Positions 1 through 6,549 are shown, counted from the stretch's first letter. The stretch is 23,730 nucleotides of DNA from Bacteroidales bacterium (GCA_017394765.1 JAFPXF010000053.1:1-23730), one strand, 5' to 3'. The notes: generated by a model not told the origin, from the sequence alone. Made by a program: numbers and translations.

Positions 1-201
1 CAATTGTTCGTCCGAGAGCTGGCCGGCGATGTCCAGCACTTCCTTGAAGAAGCCGCGCTGCGTGGTTTGCGATGCGGTCTTCGGGTTCTTGTGGGACTGG
101 GCGAGGCCACGCATGTAGCTGATGCCGTTCCACGAGGCACCGATGACGGTGCCGACTTTGCCTCTGAATCCTCCGAGGATTCCTTGCTTGATTTTACCCA
201 T
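1..201 (-). CDS. DUF6266 family protein, 3' part cut by window edge
   Basis: On the minus strand an ATG at 201 opens a frame of 67 codons that runs off the window without a stop. The product begins MGKIKQGILGGFRGKVGTV and continues with IGASWNGISYMRG and NPKTASQTTQRGFF. This matches my recollection of the N-terminus of DUF6266, a Bacteroidetes family of unknown function whose members start with MGKIKQGILGGFSGKVG-type sequence and a TxAQxxQR stretch. Function is unknown. It is divergent from the nuclease/endolysin pair, and the minus-strand TATTTTTG motif at 333-340 would give a leader of about 125 nt. The + frame over the same bases (4-231) looks like a shadow. Confidence 0.75.
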   Translation of the reverse strand, partial: MGKIKQGILGGFRGKVGTVIGASWNGISYMRGLAQSHKNPKTASQTTQRGFFKEVLDIAGQLSDEQL

Positions 202-297
202 GATTTTAAGTTTTTAGGGGTTAATAAATAGGTTAATTGTAGGCCGCCGCCGGACATGGGTAGAGAAGCAGATCATAATCTTTATATTGTTTTTCCT

Positions 298-330
298 CTG
301 CGGCTCAATAACCTATTTGGGCTGCGGCTC
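298..330. repeat. 9-bp direct repeat CTGCGGCTC x2, 24-bp period
   Basis: CTGCGGCTC occurs at 298-306 and again at 322-330. Both copies lie between the divergent DUF6266 and nuclease genes, inside the predicted DUF6266 leader. They could be tandem protein-binding sites or an RNA-level element; nothing else in the sequence decides this. Confidence 0.5.
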
Positions 331-332
331 GG

Positions 333-340
333 CAAAAATA
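333..340 (-). promoter_or_regulatory. -7 promoter motif for the DUF6266 gene
   Basis: The minus strand reads TATTTTTG, an exact match to the Bacteroidetes -7 consensus TAnnTTTG, about 130 nt upstream of the minus ATG at 201. Its leader contains a 9-bp direct repeat (298-306 and 322-330). No clear -33 TTTG is seen. Confidence 0.45.
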
Positions 341-426
341 TAATGAAAAGTGGATAAAAACGGAAATAAGCGGGTTTGTGCGCTTACTTGCGCTTTCTCA
401 CTGGCTTTCAGGTAGAAAAACAGGCC

Positions 427-434
427 TATTTTTG
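427..434 (+). promoter_or_regulatory. -7 promoter motif for the nuclease gene
   Basis: TATTTTTG matches TAnnTTTG exactly and lies 26 nt before the ATG at 461, giving a short A-rich leader. The rest of the 202-460 interval holds the divergent DUF6266 promoter and the direct repeat, and no gene is visible. Confidence 0.6.
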
Positions 435-460
435 CCGCGACAACTTAAAACAATAAGATT

Positions 461-1057
461 ATGAAGAAATTTTTGATGGTGGCGGCTGCTCTCCTTATGC
501 TTTCCTGCAGCTGCCGGAACGAAGTGACGGAAAGCAGGTCGAGCCGCGCAGCGGCGAGCGTTACAGGATGCTTTTCAGGAAGAGACACCATCGGTGTCGT
601 TTTGAACGTGATCCGCGTCATCGATGGCGACACGTTTGAGGGACATCTGGACAATGGCGGCAATCCCGGTGTCAATCCGTGGATGCTGCAGCTCACGAAG
701 ATTGTGGTCCGCATCAGCGGCATCGATGCGCCTGAGCGCGGACAATGGTACGGGGATGTGGCCACGTTGCATCTGCAGTGGCTCATCAGCGGGAAGGCCG
801 TAGGCCTGAAGCTGAAGCAAAAGGACTCTTACGGGCGATGGATTGCGACGGTCTATTTGAACGGCGCAGACATCAGTGAGGAGATGCTGAAGGAGGGTTT
901 AGCCTGGCACTACAAAGAGCATGACAGCAATCCTCACTATGCACGTCTGGAGATGGTAGCGAAACAAGCCGGATTAGGCTTGTGGAGCGATGACAGAGCG
1001 GTGCCGCCTTGGGAATGGCGCAAGATGGATAAGTACGAGCGCGATGCGTACAGATAA
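461..1057 (+). CDS. Thermonuclease-like (SNase domain) lipoprotein
   Basis: The 198-aa product starts with a lipoprotein-type signal (MKKFLMVAAALLMLSCSC, lipid acceptor probably C16), so it should be exported and lipid-anchored. Residues about 45-165 form a staphylococcal-nuclease (OB-fold) domain. Active-site equivalents are all visible: D57 in IDGDTF, R84 and D89/E92 in RISGIDAPE, and R126 in SYGRWIA. The family cleaves DNA and RNA in a Ca2+-dependent way. The stop overlaps the Shine-Dalgarno of the following endolysin gene, so the two are probably co-transcribed from the motif at 427. The pairing with an endolysin suggests phage or mobile-element origin. A role in nucleic-acid scavenging is also possible. 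Confidence 0.85.
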   Translation: MKKFLMVAAALLMLSCSCRNEVTESRSSRAAASVTGCFSGRDTIGVVLNVIRVIDGDTFEGHLDNGGNPGVNPWMLQLTKIVVRISGIDAPERGQWYGDVATLHLQWLISGKAVGLKLKQKDSYGRWIATVYLNGADISEEMLKEGLAWHYKEHDSNPHYARLEMVAKQAGLGLWSDDRAVPPWEWRKMDKYERDAYR

Positions 1058-1063
1058 GGAGGT
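1056..1063 (+). promoter_or_regulatory. Strong Shine-Dalgarno of the endolysin gene
   Basis: AAGGAGGT sits 5 nt before the ATG at 1069 and overlaps the TAA (1055-1057) of the nuclease gene. Other starts in the window have only A-rich leaders, which is normal for Bacteroidetes. A near-perfect anti-16S match here is therefore unusual; it fixes the start codon and hints at a foreign origin. Confidence 0.8.
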
Positions 1064-1068
1064 GCAAG

Positions 1069-1434
1069 ATGGAACTGTCAAAGTTATCGATGGAACGGCT
1101 GGAGGGCGTGGATGAGCGTCTGAAGGCCATCGTGATTGAGTGTGCTGCTCGATGCCTCTTCCCTTTTAACGTGTCTGAAGGGCTGCGCACCGTCGAGAAG
1201 CAGCGCGAATATGTGAGGCAGGGCAAGTCCAGGACAATGAACAGCAAGCACCTCACAGGAAGAGCCGTTGACCTGTACCCGCTGACGATGAATCGGAAGC
1301 AGGTTGACTGGTCCAGGTTCGAGGAGCTGGCAGACCTGATGTTTCAGGTGGCCAGCGAACAGGGTACCGAAATCGTCTGGGGTGGCCATTGGAAGACGTT
1401 CGTCGACAAGTGCCACTTCCAGCTTAGGGATTGA
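1069..1434 (+). CDS. M15-type D-Ala/L-Ala-D-Glu peptidase (endolysin-like)
   Basis: The 121-aa single-domain protein has the zinc-site pattern of peptidase family M15 (CwlK/phage endolysin type): EGLRT near residue 38, H61 and D68 in SKHLTGRAVDL, and H116 in CHFQL, with the WGGHW stretch at 104-108. Such enzymes cut stem-peptide bonds in peptidoglycan. There is no signal peptide, as expected of a phage lysis enzyme that needs a holin, but no holin gene is visible in the window. The start follows directly from the Shine-Dalgarno at 1056-1063. It is followed by a strong hairpin terminator at 1482. Confidence 0.85.
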   Translation: MELSKLSMERLEGVDERLKAIVIECAARCLFPFNVSEGLRTVEKQREYVRQGKSRTMNSKHLTGRAVDLYPLTMNRKQVDWSRFEELADLMFQVASEQGTEIVWGGHWKTFVDKCHFQLRD

Positions 1435-1481
1435 GGATGCCCCATAAATTAATTAAGTATCATTTTTTTCATTTTGTTACT

Positions 1482-1522
1482 GGAAGCTCCCACATTTTTT
1501 TTTGCGGGAGCTTCCTTTTCTT
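1482..1522 (+). terminator. Rho-independent terminator after endolysin
   Basis: A perfect 10-bp inverted repeat, GGAAGCTCCC (1482-1491) and GGGAGCTTCC (1506-1515), is followed by TTTTCTT. The loop itself holds a T run. It ends the nuclease-endolysin unit and is unrelated to the repeated hairpin family elsewhere in the window. Confidence 0.85.
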
Positions 1523-1677
1523 CTCTCTGAAAGAATGAGACGATTGCGCTTTGGGTCGTCAACGAGGTGGTTAAAAAGCAAGTACCCTAACGGCAAACGG
1601 AGACCCGCATTTGTCGGGGCGTAGTTTATTTAGGGGCTTGGCTTTTTTAAGCACCGTACCCGCAGGAGGACACAATT
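1523..1677. other. Intergenic stretch without a recognised gene
   Basis: This 155-nt stretch between the endolysin terminator and the first repeated hairpin holds no recognisable gene. A 29-codon + frame (1535-1624, starting MRRLRFGSSTRW, very basic) is open but has no homology I recognise and no Shine-Dalgarno. The stretch could be an unannotated small RNA, the scar of a mobile-element boundary, or plain spacer. The + oriented hairpin directly downstream would suit a short + transcript. Confidence 0.3.
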
Positions 1678-1717
1678 CCGCGACTTGGGCAAAGGCTTGG
1701 GTTGCGGAATTTTAAAT
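1678..1717 (+). repeat. Hairpin element copy 1 (terminator-like family)
   Basis: Outer stem CCGCGAC (1678-1684) pairs with GTTGCGG (1701-1707), inner stem TTGGGC (1685-1690) with GCTTGG (1695-1700), around an AAAG loop. All 13 pairs hold in + strand RNA, several as G-U. The weak AATTTTAAAT tail contains the stop codon of the minus-strand Fe-S gene (complement of 1712-1714), so the element overlaps that gene's 3' end. No clear + gene ends here, which leaves its target transcript unknown. Confidence 0.7.
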
Positions 1718-2532
1718 CCAAGTTTCCTCCAGAATAGCGCCTCTGATACCGATGACAATCTTCTTGACGGGCACTTTACGTGAGGCCTGCTCGACAGCCA
1801 TCTTGGCTAATTGTAGCAGTCCGCCGCAGCAGGGCACTTCCATGATTACCACTGTAAGTGTGTTGATCTTGGCATCGTCAATCATCTGACGGAGTTTGTC
1901 CACATACGACTCTTTGTTGCTGTCGAGCTTCGGGCAGGCGATGGCCAAACGACGACCGTGCAGCAACTTCTGATGGAACACGGCGTTGGCATAGGCCGTG
2001 CAGTCGGCGGCAAGAAGCACGTCGGCACCATGAAACACTTCGGCCTGCGGGTTGAGCGATGCAGTTGCACTGGCCAGTGCGTGAGCTGTGAGGGCATCTC
2101 TGCGGCACTTGCTACGGCTACCGGGGCATCGAACACCTGTTGTGCCGATCCAGGACAACCGCCACCATGCAGCACATTCATGGGATTGAAAGGGATGTTG
2201 TGTTCCTTCAGGTACTGCACTCCTTGTTGGAATAGCTGTTTCTCTCCATGGTCGTGCAGATGGCGGAGGTGCGCCTCGATGACCTTGGTGCCTTGCGGCA
2301 CAAGTCGCTCCATGGTGGCCACCTCGTCGTAGTGTTCCGCCTCGCGTTGTTCGATGCTGATGGCACCCGTTGGGCAGTCGCCGATGCAGGCACCCAGTCC
2401 GTCGCAATACAGTTCGCTGACCAGATGAGCCTTGCCGTCGATCAGTTGCAGGGCACCTTCGTGGCAGCCCTTGGTGCATTGGCCGCAGCCGTTGCACAGT
2501 TCCTCGTTGATGGTGATGATGTCTCTTTTCAT
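1712..2532 (-). pseudogene. 4Fe-4S dicluster protein, frameshifted near 2058
   Basis: The N-terminal part (ATG at 2532, MKRDIITINEELCNGCGQC) has ferredoxin-type clusters C13/C16/C19/C23 and a second group at C43/C49/C53, then a variable region to QLTHWPVQLH. The family-like continuation (LNPQAEVFHGADVLLAADC, then MEVPCCGGLLQLA, ending at 1712) is in another frame. Between the codon CAT (2061-2059) and CTC (2056-2054) only two bases remain where a codon is expected, so one base appears lost at about 2057-2058. The repaired protein would be about 273 aa, a soluble redox protein of the type often found near NO/hydroxylamine-stress genes. An earlier upstream start (2595) is unlikely because it overlaps the palindromic operator. 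A sequencing error is a real alternative to a true mutation. Confidence 0.75.
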
Positions 2533-2558
2533 GACAATTGTGTTTTTTAATGTCGATG

Positions 2559-2566
2559 CAAAGAAA
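2559..2566 (-). promoter_or_regulatory. Weak -7 motif TTTCTTTG for Fe-S gene
   Basis: The minus strand reads TTTCTTTG, one base off TAnnTTTG, 26 nt before the ATG at 2532. The operator at 2589-2602 is centred roughly 43 nt upstream of the start point expected from this motif. A weak core plus a site at this distance fits activator-dependent (class II) transcription. Confidence 0.4.
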
Positions 2567-2588
2567 GGAAGGTTTTGTAAGAGACGAC

Positions 2589-2602
2589 GTAACAAATGTT
2601 AC
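2589..2602. promoter_or_regulatory. Perfect palindrome GTAACA-N2-TGTTAC, likely Crp/Fnr operator
   Basis: GTAACAAATGTTAC is a perfect 6-2-6 inverted repeat between the Crp/Fnr regulator gene (ends 2620) and the Fe-S gene (starts 2532). Dimeric Crp/Fnr regulators bind symmetric sites of this length. The neighbouring regulator is the obvious candidate; an HcpR-type (nitrosative stress) regulator is a reasonable guess from the Fe-S target, but the sequence does not prove it. Confidence 0.65.
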
Positions 2603-2619
2603 ACAGCGCGTTTTTTTCT

Positions 2620-3231
2620 CTAACTCCTAAGCACGATTCCCTTTTCCGTCCGCTCCAGAAGGCCTTCATCCTGAAGGTCAGCAATGAGGCGGCTGAGCGA
2701 AGGTCGGGCCACACCGAGCATCTCGGCGGCCTCGGCCACGTTGGTGATGGCTCCGTGCTGGCGGATATAATCCAACACGCGGTCGCGGAGGCTCTTCACG
2801 GCGAAGCTCCTCACCTTGTTGCTAAGAAAGTGGCTGCGGTCGGAAAGGATTTCGAGGAACTGCTTCAAAACCTCTGGGTGTACCGTCATAAACTTGAAGA
2901 ACGCCTCGTGGTGGATGTACCACACCACACCGTCGGTCGTCATCGAAACCTCCACAGGAATCGTGTGGTTTTTAGCGAAAAGGAATGCAGGTGCCAGGAT
3001 CATCGGTGCCTGCATTTTTTCTATCACTACCTCCTTCCCGCTTTGTGCACCCATGCGCGACTCGACGGTGCCCTCGGCAAGCAGCATCAGCCAATCGCAG
3101 GTGTCGCCCACGCTGACGACCCTATCGCCAGTCTTGTATTCCTTGCGGCGATAAGGCAGGGAAAGCAGTTCTTGCAGCATTTCCTCGGAACAAGAGGAAA
3201 ACAATTCGAATCGTTGAAGCTCTTTGGTCAT
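2620..3231 (-). CDS. Crp/Fnr family transcriptional regulator
   Basis: The 203-aa product begins MTKELQRFELFSSCSEEML. Residues about 10-125 form a cyclic-nucleotide-binding-type beta barrel (YKTGDRVVSVGDTCDWLMLLAEGTVES). Residues about 150-200 form a Crp winged helix, with recognition region VAEAAEMLGVARPSLSRLIADL. There is no Fnr-like N-terminal cysteine cluster, so it probably senses a small molecule or haem-bound gas rather than carrying an Fe-S cluster. I chose the ATG at 3231 because the earlier in-frame codon at 3255 lies inside the -7 motif (3253-3260). It lies upstream of and parallel to the Fe-S gene, with the palindrome between them. Confidence 0.88.
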   Translation of the reverse strand: MTKELQRFELFSSCSEEMLQELLSLPYRRKEYKTGDRVVSVGDTCDWLMLLAEGTVESRMGAQSGKEVVIEKMQAPMILAPAFLFAKNHTIPVEVSMTTDGVVWYIHHEAFFKFMTVHPEVLKQFLEILSDRSHFLSNKVRSFAVKSLRDRVLDYIRQHGAITNVAEAAEMLGVARPSLSRLIADLQDEGLLERTEKGIVLRS

Positions 3232-3252
3232 AACGGTGAGATTATTTGCCTG

Positions 3253-3260
3253 CAAAGGTA
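3253..3260 (-). promoter_or_regulatory. -7 promoter motif of the Crp/Fnr gene
   Basis: The minus strand reads TACCTTTG, an exact TAnnTTTG match 21 nt before the ATG at 3231. It excludes the longer start at 3255. Confidence 0.6.
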
Positions 3261-3291
3261 GTCAAAAAAGAAGAATGGTTTTGAGAAAAAA

Positions 3292-3330
3292 CCGCAATTC
3301 AGGCGAAGGTTTGGGTTGCGGAATTTTTTG
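3292..3330 (+). repeat. Hairpin element copy 2, fused to the AraC promoter
   Basis: Outer stem CCGCAAT (3292-3298)/GTTGCGG (3315-3321) and inner stem TCAGGC (3299-3304)/GTTTGG (3309-3314) enclose a GAAG loop, followed by AATTTTTTG. It lies between divergent genes, so it cannot terminate a visible gene. The T tract abuts the TAGTTTTG promoter motif at 3331, and the hairpin supplies a TTTG (3310-3313) near the -33 position. Confidence 0.75.
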
Positions 3331-3338
3331 TAGTTTTG
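3331..3338 (+). promoter_or_regulatory. -7 promoter motif of AraC gene 1
   Basis: TAGTTTTG matches TAnnTTTG. The GTG start at 3343 is only 4 nt downstream, so the mRNA would be leaderless or nearly so unless the ATG at 3406 is used. Confidence 0.6.
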
Positions 3339-3342
3339 CGAC

Positions 3343-4152
3343 GTGGAACTCAACGAGCGAAATATCATCATCGACGACAACCTCAACCGCATTGCGGAGG
3401 CGGGAATGGAGAACTACATCACCCATGCCTACTGCTCGGCGGGCGAGTGCGAGGTGTGGTACGGGGGCAGCCAGCTGCATTTTCGCAAGGGCGACTGCAT
3501 GATTGTGGTGGCCAACCGGCAGGTGACGCGCCTGAATCCCTCGGCGGACTTCCATGTGAGCGTCGTCTATGTGGACCTCGACTTCATCAACGTCTGCGCC
3601 ACACATTCCAACTACGGCACGCGCGGCGGCATGTCGCTCTACATCGACCCCATCATGCACCTCAACGAGGAGGAACAGCGGCTGTGCGAGCGCGACTTCG
3701 AGGAGGTGTTCCGCCGCATGAGGCATCCTCACCGCTATTTCCACGGCGACGAGATGGTGGCTGTGTTGCAGACGCTCTTCATCGACTTCTTCGAGTTCCA
3801 TTCACGCATCTACGGCGAGGCTGACCTTTCGGGGCAGACTTCGGCGGTGATGGACCGTTTCGTAGCCATGCTGGAGCGTGGCGACTACCGCGAGCACCGC
3901 GATGTGGCGTGGTACGCCGGCGAGCTGTGCGTCACGCCCAAGTACCTCTCGGAAATCTGCAAGCGCGTGAGCGGTCAGTCGGCCAACTACTGGATCAACC
4001 GCTACGCCGCCATGGAGCTATCGCACCTGCTCAAAGACCGCAGCCTCACACTCAGCGACATCGCCGACCGCTTCAACTTCGCCTCGCTGTCGCATTTCTC
4101 GCGCTATGTGCAGAACAACCTTGGGGCTTCGCCGAGCTCGTTTAGGGAATAG
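3343..4152 (+). CDS. AraC family regulator of the redox operon
   Basis: The 269-aa product has an N-terminal cupin-like sensing domain (about 1-150; HFRKGDCMIVVANRQ) and a C-terminal double helix-turn-helix (about 170-269; YLSEICKRVSGQSANYWINR, then LSDIADRFNFASLSHFSRYV, ending SPSSFRE). The start is a GTG almost touching the -7 motif; ATG 3406 (MENYITHAY) is the alternative and would trim 21 residues. It lies directly upstream of the aldo/keto reductase operon. Two direct repeats 21 bp apart before that operon are a likely activator site. The sensed compound is unknown. Confidence 0.88.
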   Translation: MELNERNIIIDDNLNRIAEAGMENYITHAYCSAGECEVWYGGSQLHFRKGDCMIVVANRQVTRLNPSADFHVSVVYVDLDFINVCATHSNYGTRGGMSLYIDPIMHLNEEEQRLCERDFEEVFRRMRHPHRYFHGDEMVAVLQTLFIDFFEFHSRIYGEADLSGQTSAVMDRFVAMLERGDYREHRDVAWYAGELCVTPKYLSEICKRVSGQSANYWINRYAAMELSHLLKDRSLTLSDIADRFNFASLSHFSRYVQNNLGASPSSFRE

Positions 4153-4166
4153 CCATCGCAGTAAAA

Positions 4167-4196
4167 CCGCAAAATTTGAAACTTTTCCCGAAAAAT
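4167..4196 (+). promoter_or_regulatory. Likely AraC site: CCGnAAAAT repeats 21 bp apart
   Basis: CCGCAAAAT (4167-4175) and CCGAAAAAT (4188-4196) agree at 8 of 9 positions and start exactly 21 bp apart, two helical turns, the spacing classic for AraC-family half-sites. The proximal half lies 28 nt before the -7 motif at 4225, where a class II activator overlaps the -33 region. This supports control of the operon by the AraC gene just upstream. Confidence 0.5.
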
Positions 4197-4221
4197 CCAT
4201 AACAGCCATGATGAATTATGG
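4197..4221. promoter_or_regulatory. Inverted repeat CCATAA-N13-TTATGG overlapping promoter
   Basis: CCATAA (4197-4202) and TTATGG (4216-4221) form a perfect 6-bp inverted repeat filling the gap between the AraC-type repeats and the -7 motif. It could be a second operator (repression) or chance. Confidence 0.35.
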
Positions 4222-4224
4222 TTG

Positions 4225-4232
4225 TAGTTTTG
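4225..4232 (+). promoter_or_regulatory. -7 promoter motif of the redox operon
   Basis: TAGTTTTG matches TAnnTTTG, 38 nt before the ATG at 4271. The operon genes that follow are all + and closely spaced up to 11991, and no other consensus promoter was seen between them. Confidence 0.6.
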
Positions 4233-4270
4233 CATCGTCAAACAGTTAGAAATCATAAAACATCACCACT

Positions 4271-5116
4271 ATGCAAAACATCAAACTATACAACGGCGTT
4301 GAGATGCCAGTTTTAGGTTACGGAGTGTTCCAAGTGCCGCCGCAAGAGGCGGAGCGTTGCGTGAGCGACGCTTTGAGTGTGGGCTATCGCCTCATCGATA
4401 CCGCACAGGCTTATTTCAATGAGGAAGGCGTTGGCGAGGCTATCGCCAAGTCGGGCGTCATGCGCGAGGACATCTTTCTGGTCACCAAGGTGTGGATCAG
4501 CAACAACGGTGAGGAGAAAGCCGCCCGCAGCATCGACGAGAGCCTGCGCAAGCTGAAGACCGACTATATCGACCTGCTACTCATCCACCAGGCCTACGGC
4601 GACGTGTTCGGCACCTGGCGTGCGATGGAGGACGCTTACCGCGACGGCAAGCTCCGTGCCATCGGCGTGAGCAACTTCCAAGCCGCGCGTTTCTTCGACT
4701 TCGCCCACTATGTGGACATGAAGCCTATGGTGAACCAGCTGCAGTGCAATGCGATGATCCAACAGCGCGGCATCGAGCCTGAACTGGAGGCCTTCGGCAC
4801 CAAGATGATGGCATGGGGACCGCTCGGCGGCCAAGGCGTTGACGGCATCATCAAGAGCGAGCTATTAAGCGGCATCGGCGCCAAGTACGGCAAGACGGCC
4901 TCGCAGGTGGCCCTCCGCTGGCTCACCCAACGCAGCATAGTGGCCATCCCGAAATCAATCCACAAGGAGCGTATGATCCAGAACCTCGACATCTTCGACT
5001 TCACTCTCACCGAGGACGACATGGCGCAAATCGCCACCATGAACCAGATGGACACCGGCAACATCAACTTCAGCGACCCGCAGTTTGTGAAATATTTGAT
5101 TGAAAATTATGGATAA
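4271..5116 (+). CDS. Aldo/keto reductase
   Basis: The 281-aa TIM-barrel enzyme has the full catalytic tetrad: D43 and Y48 (LIDTAQAYFNE), K73 (LVTKVW) and H106 (LLLIHQAYG). The C-terminal NADPH-binding stretch is IVAIPKSIHKERMIQN. It should reduce aldehydes or ketones to alcohols with NADPH in the cytoplasm, similar to 2,5-diketo-gluconate-reductase-type AKRs. It is the first gene of the AraC-linked operon and overlaps or nearly touches the next gene. The substrate cannot be told from sequence; carbonyl detoxification is plausible. Confidence 0.93.
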   Translation: MQNIKLYNGVEMPVLGYGVFQVPPQEAERCVSDALSVGYRLIDTAQAYFNEEGVGEAIAKSGVMREDIFLVTKVWISNNGEEKAARSIDESLRKLKTDYIDLLLIHQAYGDVFGTWRAMEDAYRDGKLRAIGVSNFQAARFFDFAHYVDMKPMVNQLQCNAMIQQRGIEPELEAFGTKMMAWGPLGGQGVDGIIKSELLSGIGAKYGKTASQVALRWLTQRSIVAIPKSIHKERMIQNLDIFDFTLTEDDMAQIATMNQMDTGNINFSDPQFVKYLIENYG

Positions 5117-5651
5117 AACAATCATGCAAGAAACAATAGTTGACCCCCGCAAGATTTCCCCAGAGGAACATGCCGAGGGCGTGCGCCAGGCACAGACTCT
5201 TTTCAAGTTGAACCACACGATGCCTTACACCGATGAATACAACGCCTTGGTGAAAGACCTCTTTCGTGACAACCTCAGTGAAGGCGACTGGATCATGCCC
5301 GGCCTCACCGGTGTCTGTTTCGACAAAGTGAAAATCGGCCGCAACGTGATGATCATGAACAACTGCCTGATGATGGGTCGCGGTGGCATTACCATCGACG
5401 ATGGCGCCATGGTGGCCGCCAATGCGCAGCTCATCTCCAATAACCACGATCTCTACGACCGCCAAATCCTCATCTGCAAACCTGTGCACATCTGCAAGAA
5501 CGTCTGGATTGGCGCAGGAGCCACCATCCTGCCTGGTGTCACCGTGGGCGAGAATGCCGTGGTGGCCGCTGGTGCCGTCGTCACAAAGGATGTGGCACCC
5601 AACACTATCGTGGGCGGCAATCCCGCGAAGTTCATCAAAAACATTGATTAA
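5109..5651 (+). CDS. Sugar O-acetyltransferase (LacA/Maa type hexapeptide)
   Basis: The product of about 180 aa carries a short N-terminal maltose-acetyltransferase-like helix region (SPEEHAEGVRQAQTLFKLNHT), then a left-handed beta-helix of hexapeptide repeats (VKIGRNVMIMNNCLM, VWIGAGATILPGVTVGENAVVAAGAVVTKDV). NNHDLYD carries the likely catalytic His, and the end NPAKFIK is typical of the family. It transfers acetyl from acetyl-CoA to a hydroxyl of a sugar-like acceptor. ATG 5109 overlaps the reductase stop (ATGGATAA); ATG 5124 with an A-rich leader is an equal alternative. Confidence 0.88.
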   Translation: MDKTIMQETIVDPRKISPEEHAEGVRQAQTLFKLNHTMPYTDEYNALVKDLFRDNLSEGDWIMPGLTGVCFDKVKIGRNVMIMNNCLMMGRGGITIDDGAMVAANAQLISNNHDLYDRQILICKPVHICKNVWIGAGATILPGVTVGENAVVAAGAVVTKDVAPNTIVGGNPAKFIKNID

Positions 5652-5688
5652 ATCCCTTGAACTCTTGAACCTTTAAACCCTTTACAAC

Positions 5689-6537
5689 ATGATTTTCGAC
5701 AGAAACGAAAAGAAACAAGTAGTGGCACTGTTGGGTGCCTGCAGTATGGGAACAGCCATTGTGCGTCGCATAGCGGCAGGCAAGAAGATCCTGTTGGGCG
5801 ACATCAGCGAGAAGGCCTTGGAACGCATCGGCGATGACTTCCGTCGCAGCGGGTATGATGTGGAGACCTGCGTGGTGAACGCTCTGGAGAAGGAGAGCAT
5901 AGAGGCTTTTGCCAAGAAGGCAGCTGAACTCGGTCCCGTGATGTACTTCATCGACACGGCAGGTGCATCGCCCAATCAGGCCTCGCCAGAGCATATCGTC
6001 AACCTCGACATGGTGGGTACGGGTTATGCCGTCGATGCCTTCGGCAATGTGATGGCAGAGGGCGGCGCAGGACTGATCATTTCGAGTCAGGCGGCTTATA
6101 TGTACCCCGTCCCCAACGAGGATGAGCTTCAGATTGTGAACGCCACCACCGAGCAACTCTCGGAGCTGCCCATCGTCAAGAATGTTGCCATGCAGAACAG
6201 TGGCTTCGCCTATATGATTGCCAAGCGGGTGAACCACCTGCAGGCGCAACGTGCGGCAGCCACCACGTGGCGCGAGCGTCGTGCCCGCATCAACACCATC
6301 TCGCCAGGCATCATCGTAACGCCTTTGGCTTACGATGAGTTCAATGCCAATGGTGCAGGCTATCAGGCCATGATTGATGCCAGTGCAGCCAGACGCGTGG
6401 CTACCAGCGATGAGATTGCCGATGCCGCTGCGTTCCTCTTGGGCGAACACGCCTCGTTCATCAACGGCATCGACCTGCTTATCGATGGCGGCGTCATTGC
6501 CTCCATCCGCACGGGAATGTTCAAACTACAAGGTTAA
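5689..6537 (+). CDS. SDR family oxidoreductase
   Basis: The 282-aa Rossmann enzyme has a variant nucleotide motif GACSMGTA near residue 16, catalytic S132/S133 (LIISSQAAY) and Y175-x3-K179 (FAYMIAKR). The C-terminal INGIDLLIDGGV is typical of classical SDRs. It probably oxidises or reduces an alcohol/carbonyl with NAD(P) in the cytoplasm. An insertion of about 25 residues between the Ser and Tyr motifs (NEDELQIVNATTEQ region) makes it longer than the usual 250 aa. It is the third gene of the operon, 37 nt after the acetyltransferase. Confidence 0.9.
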   Translation: MIFDRNEKKQVVALLGACSMGTAIVRRIAAGKKILLGDISEKALERIGDDFRRSGYDVETCVVNALEKESIEAFAKKAAELGPVMYFIDTAGASPNQASPEHIVNLDMVGTGYAVDAFGNVMAEGGAGLIISSQAAYMYPVPNEDELQIVNATTEQLSELPIVKNVAMQNSGFAYMIAKRVNHLQAQRAAATTWRERRARINTISPGIIVTPLAYDEFNANGAGYQAMIDASAARRVATSDEIADAAAFLLGEHASFINGIDLLIDGGVIASIRTGMFKLQG

Positions 6538-6549
6538 AAAGGAAAGAAT

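Noticed and set aside
1535..1624. 29-codon basic peptide frame
   Set aside because: Too short, no Shine-Dalgarno or -7 motif, no recognised family; noted only within the unexplained stretch.
2248..2550. Plus-strand frames opposite the Fe-S gene
   Set aside because: The minus strand shows ferredoxin cysteine motifs and the plus frames show none.
5635..6450. 271-codon minus frame opposite the SDR gene
   Set aside because: The + strand SDR has complete catalytic motifs; the minus frame is its shadow.
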